NCBI GenBank assembly: GCA_022791915.1 | Contig: JAAWAB010000008.1 | Span: 124,001 to 188,000 of the forward strand | DNA: 64,000 nt | Reading direction: 5' to 3' | Origin: Clostridia bacterium | GTDB taxonomy: Bacteria > Bacillota > Clostridia > Christensenellales > Pumilibacteraceae | Shown here: one piece after another, positions 56,213 through 64,000 of the stretch | Layout: every line of letters begins with the position of its first letter | Numbering within the stretch: position 1 is the stretch's first letter | Translations under genes and position numbers: made by a program | The notes under the pieces: model-generated | Told to the model about the DNA's origin: nothing | What the model saw: only the letters and a program-made list of their open reading frames with translations | Databases searched by the model: none

Positions 56213-57063
56213 AAGGCGTACTCAATCTGTATAAGCCGAAGGGAATCACGAGTAGCGACGCCGTGGTGAAATGCCGCAGAATATTGGGCACGAAGGCAAT
56301 CGGGCACATGGGCACGCTCGACCCTGCGGGCGAAGGCGTACTGCTGTTGGGCGTGGGGAAAGCTACGCGGCTTTTTGATTACTATTTGAAAAAAGACAAA
56401 GTATACGAAGCTGAATTTTGTTTCGGATACGAAACGGACACGTTGGACGGAGAAGGGCAGATAATTGCCTGCGCCGATACGGTGCCCGTACTTTCCGATA
56501 TAGAAAAGGTATTGCCGCAATTTATAGGAAAGCAAAAGCAGATTCCGCCGCGTTACAGCGCCAAAAGCGTGAACGGTGTGCGCAGTTACAAATTGGCGAG
56601 AGAGGGCAAGGCGCCCGATTTACCCGCCTGCGACGTGGAAATTTATGCACTCGATTGCGTGCGGCAAACGGGTGAAAACACTTGGCTTTTTAGGGTACAC
56701 TGTTCTGCGGGCACGTACATACGCAGTTTGTGCCGTGACGTTGCCGCCCGTTTGGGTGCGCTTGCCACGATGGTTTCCATAAAACGGACGCGGTGCGGAG
56801 CGTTTACGGCGGAGAATGCCGTGACGCTCGAAGAACTGACCGAACGGGGAGAGCATGCGCTCACGCCCGTTTGCGCGGCGCTTGCCGACTTGCCCGAATA
56901 TCGGTTGCCCGACGAATACTATACAAAACTCCGTAACGGAATCGGGATTGCGCTTACGCAAGATTGCACGGGTGATTTTGCACTCTATTGCAAAAACGAA
57001 TTGTTCGGAATCGGTTGCGCCGAGAACGGACGCATAAAAATAAAAACGTATTTACGAGATTGA
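56209..57063 (+). CDS. truB: tRNA pseudouridine(55) synthase
   Basis: 284 residues from a TTG (56209) overlapping the nrnA stop as TTGA. LNLYKPKGITSSDAV and GHMGTLDPAGEGVLLL carry the catalytic Asp. It modifies U55 of tRNA. Confidence 0.96.
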   Translation: MKGVLNLYKPKGITSSDAVVKCRRILGTKAIGHMGTLDPAGEGVLLLGVGKATRLFDYYLKKDKVYEAEFCFGYETDTLDGEGQIIACADTVPVLSDIEKVLPQFIGKQKQIPPRYSAKSVNGVRSYKLAREGKAPDLPACDVEIYALDCVRQTGENTWLFRVHCSAGTYIRSLCRDVAARLGALATMVSIKRTRCGAFTAENAVTLEELTERGEHALTPVCAALADLPEYRLPDEYYTKLRNGIGIALTQDCTGDFALYCKNELFGIGCAENGRIKIKTYLRD

Positions 57064-57064
57064 T

Positions 57065-57955
57065 ATGGAAATACTGTCGCCCGAAATTCAATACAATTTT
57101 CCCGTGTGTATTGCGCTCGGTTTTTTTGACTGCATACATATGGGACACCGTGTGCTCATCGATACGGCGATAGCGCAGGCGCGTTCTACGGGCAGTAAGT
57201 CGTGCGTGGTAACGTTTTCCGTCAATCCGTTTATTGCGCTCGGAACGGGGGAGAAACTCGTTTTTACATACGACGAACGCTTACGTATACTACGCGATAC
57301 GGGTGTTGACTGTGTGTTGGCATTGCCGTTTGACGGGGAATTCATGCAAAAAAGCCGTGACGAATTTTTGGCGATGCTCCGTTCGTGCGTGACGCTTCGC
57401 GGCGTTGTATGCGGATACGATTACCGTTTTGGGCACAATGCACAGGGAACAAGCGAATATTTGTGCGATTTTTGTGCTAAAAACGGTATTATGTGTGACG
57501 TAATAAGCCCTATTATACAAAACGGCTTGCGGATATCGGGCACCGAAGTGCGTCGCAGGATATCGTGCGGAGATATAGAAGGCGCGTGCAAATTGTTGGG
57601 GCGCGCGTATTTTATGGACGGCGCCGTATGCCATGGACGCGGCGTGGGGAAAGTATTTGATTTTCCCACGGCGAACTTGGACTGCCCGCCCGATAAGCTC
57701 TTGCCGCAGGCGGGCGTATATGCAACGATAACGACGGTGGGCGAAAAATCGTACCGTTCGGTGACGAACGTGGGTGCAAAGCCTACGTTTGGGGAGTGGG
57801 ACGAAACGGTGGAAACAATGTTGATTGGTTTTGATGGAAATTTGTACGGGCAGACCATTCGGGTGACGTTTGTGCGGTGGTTGCGAGGTATACGAAAATT
57901 CGATTCGCCGTGTGCGTTGCGGGAACAGATAGAAAAAGATTCGGAGTGGAGATAA
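57065..57955 (+). CDS. ribF: Bifunctional riboflavin kinase / FAD synthetase
   Basis: 296 residues. N-terminal FAD synthetase domain (ALGFFDCIHMGHRVLI, YDYRFGHNAQG) and C-terminal riboflavin kinase domain from about residue 175 (GRAYFMDGAVCHGRGVGKVFDFPTANL). It converts riboflavin to FMN and FAD. Starts one base after truB. Confidence 0.97.
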   Translation: MEILSPEIQYNFPVCIALGFFDCIHMGHRVLIDTAIAQARSTGSKSCVVTFSVNPFIALGTGEKLVFTYDERLRILRDTGVDCVLALPFDGEFMQKSRDEFLAMLRSCVTLRGVVCGYDYRFGHNAQGTSEYLCDFCAKNGIMCDVISPIIQNGLRISGTEVRRRISCGDIEGACKLLGRAYFMDGAVCHGRGVGKVFDFPTANLDCPPDKLLPQAGVYATITTVGEKSYRSVTNVGAKPTFGEWDETVETMLIGFDGNLYGQTIRVTFVRWLRGIRKFDSPCALREQIEKDSEWR

Positions 57956-57959
57956 AAGT

Positions 57960-58814
57960 ATGTTGAGAATAGGACCTTCGGGAAATTCGGACGCCTTCTA
58001 TGCGTCGGGGCGCAAGCACACGTACGAAGAGGCTGCCTGGTTGGCGGAAATCGGATTAAACGCCTTTGAATATTCGTTCGGGCGGGGTGTGGCAATCGGC
58101 GATGCGGGAGCGGCGAAAATCCGCGAAGAATTCGCGAAATACGATATTGAAATCAGCGCGCATGCACCGTATTATACCAACTTTTCCAATGAATCGCCCG
58201 AGATGATAGAAAAATCTATCGGCTATATTCTCGATTCGATTGCGGCGATTCGCAAAATGGGCGGCAGGCGGGTGGTGTTTCACCCCGCAAGTTGCGGTAA
58301 AATGCAACGGGAAGAGGCAGTATGTCTGGCAAAGTACAATATTTCACGCTTAATGGAAAAGATTCATGCCGTTTTTGACGGTACGTTTGACGATTATATC
58401 GTATGCCCCGAAACGATGGGAAAAATGCAACAAATCGGGCGCGTGGAAGAAATTCTCGATTTTTGCAAGACGGACGCACGGTTGTATCCTTGTTTCGATT
58501 TCGGGCACATCAATTCGTATATGCAAGGCGGATTGAAAACCGTCGACGACTATCGGCGGATTATCGATAAAACGGCGGAAGAGTTGGGCGACGAAAAAAC
58601 CAAAAACATGCACGTGCATTTTTCCAAAATTCAATATGGGCAGAGCGGCGAAATCCGTCATCTTACATTTGCCGACGAGGTGTTCGGTCCGCCTTACGAA
58701 CCGCTGGCAAAGGTGATTGACGAGTATAAACTGACGCCGTACATCGTGTGCGAATCGAACGGAACGATGAGCGATGACGCGCTGATTATGAAAAAATGTC
58801 ATAAAAACATTTGA
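57960..58814 (+). CDS. Endonuclease IV-like TIM-barrel protein (AP endonuclease family 2)
   Basis: 284 residues. Metal-site segments in order: SAHAPYYTN (His), VFHPAS (His), CPETMGK (Glu), CFDFGHIN (Asp, His), MHVHFSK (His), EIRH (His), VCESNG (Glu). This matches deoxyribonuclease IV, except that the usual D-R-H near the end reads I-R-H and the GEG segment is replaced by ADEVFGPPYEPL. So one expected Zn ligand seems missing; AP endonuclease activity is uncertain, and it may be a divergent subfamily. Four bases after ribF. Confidence 0.82.
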   Translation: MLRIGPSGNSDAFYASGRKHTYEEAAWLAEIGLNAFEYSFGRGVAIGDAGAAKIREEFAKYDIEISAHAPYYTNFSNESPEMIEKSIGYILDSIAAIRKMGGRRVVFHPASCGKMQREEAVCLAKYNISRLMEKIHAVFDGTFDDYIVCPETMGKMQQIGRVEEILDFCKTDARLYPCFDFGHINSYMQGGLKTVDDYRRIIDKTAEELGDEKTKNMHVHFSKIQYGQSGEIRHLTFADEVFGPPYEPLAKVIDEYKLTPYIVCESNGTMSDDALIMKKCHKNI

Positions 58815-58839
58815 ACATCGCAAATCTTTATGATATAAT
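58811..58839 (+). promoter_or_regulatory. Upstream promoter P1 of the M24 peptidase-efp pair
   Basis: TTGAAC at 58811-58816, 17-base spacer ending TGA, TATAAT at 58834-58839. It overlaps the end of the endonuclease IV-like gene. Confidence 0.75.
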
Positions 58840-58854
58840 GTTGGGTGTAAAGAC

Positions 58855-58884
58855 TTGTTTTTTATAAATCGTTTATGATATAAT
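58855..58884 (+). promoter_or_regulatory. Downstream promoter P2 of the M24 peptidase-efp pair
   Basis: TTGTTT at 58855-58860, 18-base spacer ending TGA, TATAAT at 58879-58884. Both -10 regions are the same 13-mer, TTTATGATATAAT, 45 bases apart. Confidence 0.68.
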
Positions 58885-58900
58885 AAGAAACGGAGGAAGT

Positions 58901-59935
58901 ATGTTCGACAAAAAAATTGACGCATATATGATTCAATCGCCCGCAAACAGAAGTTACTTTACGGGAATCGATACGTCGTTCGGTGTGGCGCTTTTGACGG
59001 AGAGTGAAAAAGTGTTTTTTACCGATTTCCGATATGAAAATTATGCGCGCAAAGAGCTTGCCGATTTTACCGTTGTGATTGTGACGTATTCCGAATTGTA
59101 CGTTTCAATCGATAAAGAGTTGAAACGGTTGAACGTAAAGAGCGTGGGATATGAAGAGAATTACCTGACCGTGGGCGAATTCAAAGATATCAAAGCGGCG
59201 CTCGAAGGTTACCAACTCAAACCGGCAAGCGATATTTTGGCGCAAAAGCGGATAATAAAGACGGAGGCGGAAATTGCGAAAATCGAAAATTCGCAACGCA
59301 TAGCCGAAAAAGCGCTGACGAAGATTCTACCGCTTATCAAGCCGGGCGTGACCGAACGGGAAGTTTCCGCAGAACTCATGTTTGAAATGATACGGCTGGG
59401 TGCCGATACGCTGGCGTTTGACAATATTGTGTCGTTCGGAGAAAATTCCGCCGACCCGCACCATCATCCTTCGGACAAAAAGCTGGAAAAGAACGATTTG
59501 ATTTTAATCGATTTCGGCGCGCGTACGGCGGGGTACTGTTCGGACATGACGCGCACGTTTACGCTCGGGAGTCCTGCCGACGAATTGAAAGCGGTGCACG
59601 GAATCGTGTCGGAGGCGCAGGCATATGCGCTCAAACACATAAAGGCGGGCATGACGGGCAAGGAAGCCGATTCGCTTGCGCGCGAATACATACGTGCCAA
59701 CGGCTACGTGAAAGAATTCGGGCATTCGCTCGGGCACGGTGTGGGAATCGAAATCCACGAAAATCCGCGTTTGGGCGTAAGCAGCGAAACCGTTTTGCAA
59801 ACGGGCATGGTGGTTACGGTGGAACCGGGTATTTACATTGAAGGATTGGGCGGCGTTCGGATTGAAGATTTGGTTGTTGTGCAAGACGACGGTGTTCTCA
59901 ATCTTACCAACTTTAATAAAAACTTATATTTATAG
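58901..59935 (+). CDS. M24 family aminopeptidase (Xaa-Pro peptidase type)
   Basis: 344 residues. A creatinase-like N-terminal domain (~1-125) precedes the pita-bread domain with all five metal ligands: the Asp pair in [17 protein letters not shown], His in [14 protein letters not shown], Glu in VEPGIYI and Glu in GVRIEDLV. It probably removes residues next to proline. Next to efp, as often in Firmicutes. GGAGG before the ATG. Confidence 0.93.
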   Translation: MFDKKIDAYMIQSPANRSYFTGIDTSFGVALLTESEKVFFTDFRYENYARKELADFTVVIVTYSELYVSIDKELKRLNVKSVGYEENYLTVGEFKDIKAALEGYQLKPASDILAQKRIIKTEAEIAKIENSQRIAEKALTKILPLIKPGVTEREVSAELMFEMIRLGADTLAFDNIVSFGENSADPHHHPSDKKLEKNDLILIDFGARTAGYCSDMTRTFTLGSPADELKAVHGIVSEAQAYALKHIKAGMTGKEADSLAREYIRANGYVKEFGHSLGHGVGIEIHENPRLGVSSETVLQTGMVVTVEPGIYIEGLGGVRIEDLVVVQDDGVLNLTNFNKNLYL

Positions 59936-59944
59936 GAGGAATCT

Positions 59945-60505
59945 ATGATTTCAGCAGGTGATTTCAGAAAAGGCGTAACGGTGGAAATTGACGGCAAAGT
60001 GTATGTGATTGTTGATTTTCAGCACGTGAAACCGGGTAAAGGGGCGGCGTTTGTGCGCGCGAAGATTAAAAACGTGGTAACGGGACAAGTTCTCGAACAG
60101 ACGTTCAATCCGTCCGACAAATACGAAAATGCGCACATCGAGCGCAAAGAGATGCAATATTCTTACAACGACGACGGGCTGTATTATTTTATGGATATGG
60201 AAACGTACGACATGTTGCCGCTTAACTACGACATTGTTGCCGACGCGTTGCGTTTTATTAAGGAAGAAATGTCGGTGACGGTGCAATCGTACAAGGGCGT
60301 GCCGTTTTCGGTAGAGCCGCCCAACTTTGTGGAGTTGGTGATTGCGGAAACCGAACCGGGCATTCAGGGCGATACCTCGAAAGCGGGAAACAAGCCTGCG
60401 AAACTCGAAACGGGATACAATATTCAGGTGCCCCTTTTCATCAATCAGGGTGAAAAAATTCGTGTGGATACCCGCACGGGCACGTATATGGAACGCGTGA
60501 AATAA
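59945..60505 (+). CDS. efp: Elongation factor P
   Basis: 186 residues, three beta-barrel domains. The modified loop is KPGKGAAF with Lys32, as in Bacillus EF-P. It helps ribosomes pass polyproline stretches. Nine bases after the peptidase gene, SD GGAGGA. Confidence 0.98.
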   Translation: MISAGDFRKGVTVEIDGKVYVIVDFQHVKPGKGAAFVRAKIKNVVTGQVLEQTFNPSDKYENAHIERKEMQYSYNDDGLYYFMDMETYDMLPLNYDIVADALRFIKEEMSVTVQSYKGVPFSVEPPNFVELVIAETEPGIQGDTSKAGNKPAKLETGYNIQVPLFINQGEKIRVDTRTGTYMERVK

Positions 60506-60545
60506 GCGAAACGGAAACAGGCAATATATAAAATGTATACAATCG

Positions 60546-60577
60546 GCGACTTTGCTACGGCAGAGTCGCTTTTTTTT
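60546..60577 (+). terminator. Terminator after efp
   Basis: GCGACT (60546-60551) pairs with AGTCGC (60564-60569), followed by eight T residues. Confidence 0.85.
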
Positions 60578-60762
60578 GCGGTTTTAAGTTTGTTGATTCG
60601 GGTGAAAACGCGCTTTTTGGTTGCAGTCGAACAGAGTTGTATAAAATTTGCCTTGTCCGTTCTTCATACACGGTATAATCGGGCGCGGGCAACAATTCGT
60701 TACGGGAAACGTATTCTTTTTTCGAGAAGTGACAAAACGGGCAAAACGAATAAAAAACAGGC

Positions 60763-60791
60763 TTGCAAGTAAAAAGCGACTATGGTACAAT
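60763..60791 (+). promoter_or_regulatory. Promoter of the GDPD lipoprotein gene
   Basis: TTGCAA at 60763-60768, 17-base spacer ending TGG, TACAAT at 60786-60791. The 185 bases between the efp terminator and this site show no gene. Confidence 0.72.
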
Positions 60792-60854
60792 GAAAAAAAC
60801 AAAGTTGGCAAAAGTTTGCGAGAGAACGATACGATATAAGGGCAGGTGAAACGT

Positions 60855-63200
60855 ATGGGACGGATTGGGCGACGGGCAATTACGGGGATTTGTTTTGCCG
60901 CATGTATTTTTGCGGCGTGTTTTCTTTCGGGGTGCGCGGACAAGGCGTCCGAACCCGTTGTATCGCCTTGGGAAGGCTGGGACGGCGAACTGTATTCAGC
61001 CGATTTCTCGCAAGGGGTACCGAACGACTGGAACGGAAAAGCGACGGAGAATGTGTCGGAAAGCGGAACGGACGGGCGTCTTGTATTGGAGCAAAGCGGT
61101 GCGTCGGCATCGAAATATGCCGTTTACCAAATACGGAAAGGGGTTTCATACGAAAATTTTCGGTTGGAAATGCAAGTTTCCGTACGTTTTGCGGAGAGTG
61201 CTGCGGGGTGGTTCGGCGTTTTGTATCATCTGCGGGAAAACGGAAACAAGACGTCGGGTTACGGAGTGGCGGTAACGGGCGATGAAACGGCGGGGCACCG
61301 CGTTTTAGAAGAAAGTAAAAAAATTCGAGAGATTACGTCTTGCGAAATCGATTTTTCGGACGGAGTGCACCGTATTGCGTTGGAAGTATGGGAAGGGTCT
61401 GCCGCGTTCTTTTTGGACGGGGTGCAAATTGCCGTATTCGATTGTGCTTTGGCAAGCGATATTTTGGAAAAGACCTATTTAGACGGAGAATTGGCGATTG
61501 CTTTCGGAAATTGCAAGGCGGAACTTTACGACGTGCGGATAAAAGGGGTGATAGCGGAAAGCGAAAACAATCTTTCCGTGAATCGCAAAGCGGCGAGCAT
61601 GGGAGTTTACGAAAAGAACGTGAATATTGCGGTGGTTTCGCGGTGGAACGGAGCAGACGCGGGAGAGTTGGCGCAAACGAAGGCGGCGTCCGTTTTGGTA
61701 ACGATGAACGCCGACGGACAAATTACGGATTCGGCGGGAAACGAGATGGGCACACTGCAAGAGATACATGCGGCGCTTAAAAACAAAGCCTATCCGATTG
61801 TGCGGGTGACCGATAAACAAAGCGCGCGCAAACTTTTATCCGCACTGCGACGGGAGTGTTGTATCGGTGATGTTGCCGTGCTCTCGTCGGCGTATGACGT
61901 GCTGGAATATGTGACTTTACGCAACACCGACATTCGGGGCGTATACGACATATCCACCCAAAAGATTGCGTCTGCGGATACATTGTGGGGATACGTTTCA
62001 CAGGCAAATCGAGTGCGTGCGAACACGCTGGTTTTGGGAACGACGCAGGCGAAAAAGGAATACGTGGACTACATACAGGCGCGGTTTAAGTCGGCATGGG
62101 TTGTTGCGAGCAAGGATTCGTTTGAAACGGACAAGGCGATTGCCTGCGGTGCAAGCGGCGTGATTACGGACGACGAAGGTTTGGTTTTACGGCGATTGAA
62201 AGCGTTTTCGGAAGCGGGCGGGCGGCTCGGGTCTGCGTTTAACGTGGCGCACAGGGGGAATTCTTACGAAACATATGAAAATTCTTTGCCTGCGTTTGTG
62301 CAAGCGTACGAAAGCGGCGCCACGCATATCGAGTTGGATATACAGATAACCAAAGACGGAAAATTGGCAGTGATGCACGACCCGACGCTGAACCGAACGA
62401 CGGACGGGACGGGTACGATATCCGCTATGACGCAGGCGCAGATTTCGCGCTATAAAATCACAAAAGACAGTGCGGGGAGAGTTCGCGGTGCGGGGGTGAA
62501 GATTCCGTTTTTGGAAGACGTTTACGCAGAGTTTGCGGACAAAGACTGTATTTTGGCGGTGGAAATCAAGTCGGGCGACGAGCGCATCGCCCGTGAACTT
62601 GCCCGCTTGACCCAAGAATACGACATGGAAAGCAAAGTGGTGATAATCAGTTTTTACAACGGGTCGCTTGCGGGCGCCAATCAATTACGGGAAATGCGGG
62701 AGTATCTGCCGTCGGTTGCCGTGGCGGATTTGCAGACGCCCGATTTTACGGACACGGCGAAGGCGTTTACCGTGCTAAACCGTAATTGTGCCGCGGCGGA
62801 TTTCGGGTCGGACGGAAACGTAGACGCGGGTACGGTGCAAACGTTTACGGCGCGCGGATTTGCGCTTTGGGTTTGGACGGTGAACGGCAGCGGCGCAATC
62901 GCCGAAGCGTGGGCGCGCGGTATGAAAGGCGTTACCACCGATTCGGTGAAAGAAGGGGCGAAACCGGGTGTGTTTTTACAAATGAAAGAAGGGGTTTTGC
63001 GGGTGGGAGAAAACGGAGCGACGAGTTCGGAGGAACTTTTGGGCTTCTTGCAAATGCGGTCGTTGAACGGGAGTGTTTCTTCTGTTCGGAACGGAAAAAT
63101 CTTTTCGCAGGCGGAACGGAGCAAAGAAACGGAAGTGATTTGTTATGCCGAAAACGGGACGGGACAGACGGTGTTCGGGGTGTTTACGGTAAAAAAATAG
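60855..63200 (+). CDS. Lipoprotein with a degenerate and an intact glycerophosphodiester phosphodiesterase domain
   Basis: 781 residues from the ATG at 60855 (AGGTGA upstream; a GTG nine bases earlier is also in frame). Lipobox LSGC (Cys27). Residues ~35-235 form a jelly-roll binding domain. Residues ~250-450 look like a decayed GDPD barrel (NIAVVSRWNG ... IVRVTDK ... GASGVITDDEG) without the catalytic HRG, ELD or HD. From ~463 an intact GDPD barrel follows: AHRGNSYETYENS (H466), HIELDIQITKDG and VMHDPTLNRTTDG. A final ~80-residue tail completes it. It probably releases glycerol 3-phosphate from glycerophosphodiesters or teichoic acid-like polymers at the cell surface. Confidence 0.86.
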   Translation: MGRIGRRAITGICFAACIFAACFLSGCADKASEPVVSPWEGWDGELYSADFSQGVPNDWNGKATENVSESGTDGRLVLEQSGASASKYAVYQIRKGVSYENFRLEMQVSVRFAESAAGWFGVLYHLRENGNKTSGYGVAVTGDETAGHRVLEESKKIREITSCEIDFSDGVHRIALEVWEGSAAFFLDGVQIAVFDCALASDILEKTYLDGELAIAFGNCKAELYDVRIKGVIAESENNLSVNRKAASMGVYEKNVNIAVVSRWNGADAGELAQTKAASVLVTMNADGQITDSAGNEMGTLQEIHAALKNKAYPIVRVTDKQSARKLLSALRRECCIGDVAVLSSAYDVLEYVTLRNTDIRGVYDISTQKIASADTLWGYVSQANRVRANTLVLGTTQAKKEYVDYIQARFKSAWVVASKDSFETDKAIACGASGVITDDEGLVLRRLKAFSEAGGRLGSAFNVAHRGNSYETYENSLPAFVQAYESGATHIELDIQITKDGKLAVMHDPTLNRTTDGTGTISAMTQAQISRYKITKDSAGRVRGAGVKIPFLEDVYAEFADKDCILAVEIKSGDERIARELARLTQEYDMESKVVIISFYNGSLAGANQLREMREYLPSVAVADLQTPDFTDTAKAFTVLNRNCAAADFGSDGNVDAGTVQTFTARGFALWVWTVNGSGAIAEAWARGMKGVTTDSVKEGAKPGVFLQMKEGVLRVGENGATSSEELLGFLQMRSLNGSVSSVRNGKIFSQAERSKETEVICYAENGTGQTVFGVFTVKK

Positions 63201-63223
63201 GATAGCGGAAAATGGAAACAAAA

Positions 63224-63258
63224 GGCGTATGACGGGGGCGGTCGTGCGTCTTTTTTTT
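63224..63258 (+). terminator. Terminator after the GDPD lipoprotein gene
   Basis: GGCGTATGAC (63224-63233) pairs with GTCGTGCGTC (63241-63250) over ten positions including three wobbles, then eight T residues. Confidence 0.8.
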
Positions 63259-63271
63259 CTGTTGTAGAAAG

Positions 63272-63300
63272 ACATATCGGCGGATATGCGGTCATACACT
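63272..63300 (+). promoter_or_regulatory. Sigma-E-like promoter of spoIIIAA
   Basis: ACATATC at 63272-63278, 14-base spacer, CATACACT at 63293-63300. The -10 fits the sporulation sigma-E consensus CATACANT exactly and the spacer is the preferred length; the -35 is partial. In Bacillus the spoIIIA operon is sigma-E driven. Confidence 0.65.
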
Positions 63301-63306
63301 ATACGG

Positions 63307-64000
63307 ATGATTGGCGAAGTGTTACAACGTATTTTGCCGCAGAATATCGTATCCGCGCTGGACAAGCTGACGTTTGATAAATTGTACGAGGTGCGGTTGC
63401 GGAGCGGAAAGGCGGTTGCCGTGGGCTACGGCGGGCGGTACGGCTATTTGTCGCCGTGCGGTATGTCCGATTCCATTCGCCATGCGATTGTGACCGACGG
63501 CGAAACATTACAACGCATTGTGCTCCGTGCTTGCGACAAATCGTTATATGCGGTGAACGACCGAATTTGCCGCGGGTATCTTACGCTCGAAGGCGGGATT
63601 CGCATGGGCGTGGCGGGCGAAACCGTTTTCGAAGGGGAAAGCATTCGCACCGTAAAGAATTTTACCGCGCTCAATTTTCGTATTCCGCACGAGGCGGTGG
63701 GCTGTGCGGAGTTGCTGTTGCCGTATGTGAAAGGAACGGGCGGCTATTTGAGCACGCTGGTGATTTCTCCGCCCGGGGCGGGCAAGACCACGCTGTTGCG
63801 CGATATGGCGCGCATTGCAGCGTCGGACAAGTTGCTTTATAACGTGTTGATTGCCGACGAGCGGGACGAGTTGGCGTCGGTGCATGGCGGCGTTGCCATG
63901 CTGAACGTGGGGAACAATGCCGACGTGGTTTCGGGGTGCAACAAAGAATATGCGTTTTCGTGCGCCATTCGTGCGTTGCGACCCGATATTATCGTGACCG
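63307..64000 (+). CDS. spoIIIAA: Stage III sporulation protein AA, ATPase (3' end outside window)
   Basis: 231 residues are visible, open to the window edge. SPPGAGKTTLLRD (Walker A, K160) and LIADERDELA (Walker B region) with CAIRALRPDIIVT beyond follow SpoIIIAA, the secretion-type ATPase of the forespore-mother cell channel. The N-terminus (VLQRILPQNIVSAL) matches the family start. There is no SD, and the ATG begins six bases after the sigma-E-like -10. The rest of the spoIIIA operon should lie to the right. It marks the organism as a spore-former or a descendant of one. Confidence 0.93.
   Translation, partial: MIGEVLQRILPQNIVSALDKLTFDKLYEVRLRSGKAVAVGYGGRYGYLSPCGMSDSIRHAIVTDGETLQRIVLRACDKSLYAVNDRICRGYLTLEGGIRMGVAGETVFEGESIRTVKNFTALNFRIPHEAVGCAELLLPYVKGTGGYLSTLVISPPGAGKTTLLRDMARIAASDKLLYNVLIADERDELASVHGGVAMLNVGNNADVVSGCNKEYAFSCAIRALRPDIIVT

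Overview
The window looks like chromosome from a spore-forming, Gram-positive anaerobe of the Clostridia (Bacillota). Supporting this are a bacterial V-type ATPase operon, the Firmicutes-style run frr-uppS-cdsA-dxr-rseP-ispG-(polC position)-rimP-nusA-ylxR-ylxQ-infB-rbfA-nrnA-truB-ribF, a BirA-regulated biotin operon, a flavin reductase-rubredoxin fusion, and the start of spoIIIAA at the right edge. Base composition is close to 50% GC and promoters are mostly good sigma-A types, often with an extended -10 (TGn). About nine genes use TTG starts. A genus cannot be named from the sequence alone.

Layout. 1-1200: the tail of a Sua5/YwlC-type protein, a low-molecular-weight phosphatase and rpiB. 1197-9896: a nine-gene V-ATPase operon (H/G, I, K, E, C, F, A, B, D); its proteolipid keeps all sodium-ligand residues known from Enterococcus NtpK. 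9986-16321: a lipoprotein, an orphan membrane-anchored protein, guaB, a GpsA-like dehydrogenase, a convergent lipid kinase and the flavin reductase-rubredoxin protein. 16355-20938: birA, divergent from bioY-bioB-bioD-bioA, with a BirA operator over the start site. 20939-36511: a fructan-use locus with an operator array, an ABC importer without its ATPase, three GH32 lipoproteins, a large four-repeat lipoprotein, a LacI regulator and a PfkB fructokinase. 36517-38694: small accessory genes (GNAT, a UDG-family glycosylase, a P-loop kinase) among three tRNA genes. 38897-45199: ruvX and a DUF1292 protein, then rpsB-tsf, pyrH, frr-uppS-cdsA. 45201-57955: isoprenoid genes (dxr, ispG), rseP, a polymerase-less PolC-like protein, and the rimP/nusA/infB/ribF translation cluster. 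57960-64000: an endonuclease IV-like protein, an M24 peptidase, efp, a two-barrel GDPD lipoprotein and the beginning of spoIIIAA.

How it fits together. The fructan locus reads as one surface system. Lipid-anchored GH32 enzymes cut fructan outside the cell, the four-repeat lipoprotein probably holds the polymer, the importer takes up oligosaccharides, fructokinase traps fructose, and the LacI protein probably acts on four AAACG-type sites downstream of the promoter. The biotin operon encodes only the last three synthetic steps plus an importer, so the cell may depend on an external 7-keto-8-aminopelargonate source or on genes elsewhere.

Most worth a second look: (1) the 521-residue protein at the polC position, which keeps the PolC-like N-terminus, OB fold and an intact exonuclease active site but has lost PHP and polymerase; (2) two or three genes whose -10 box sits exactly 6 bases before the ATG with no ribosome binding site, i.e. 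likely leaderless messages; (3) the fructan locus with two GH32 proteins in which the family nucleophile Asp is Glu; (4) an in-frame internal duplication in BioA; (5) a Cys/His/Asp-rich tail on the DUF1292 protein.
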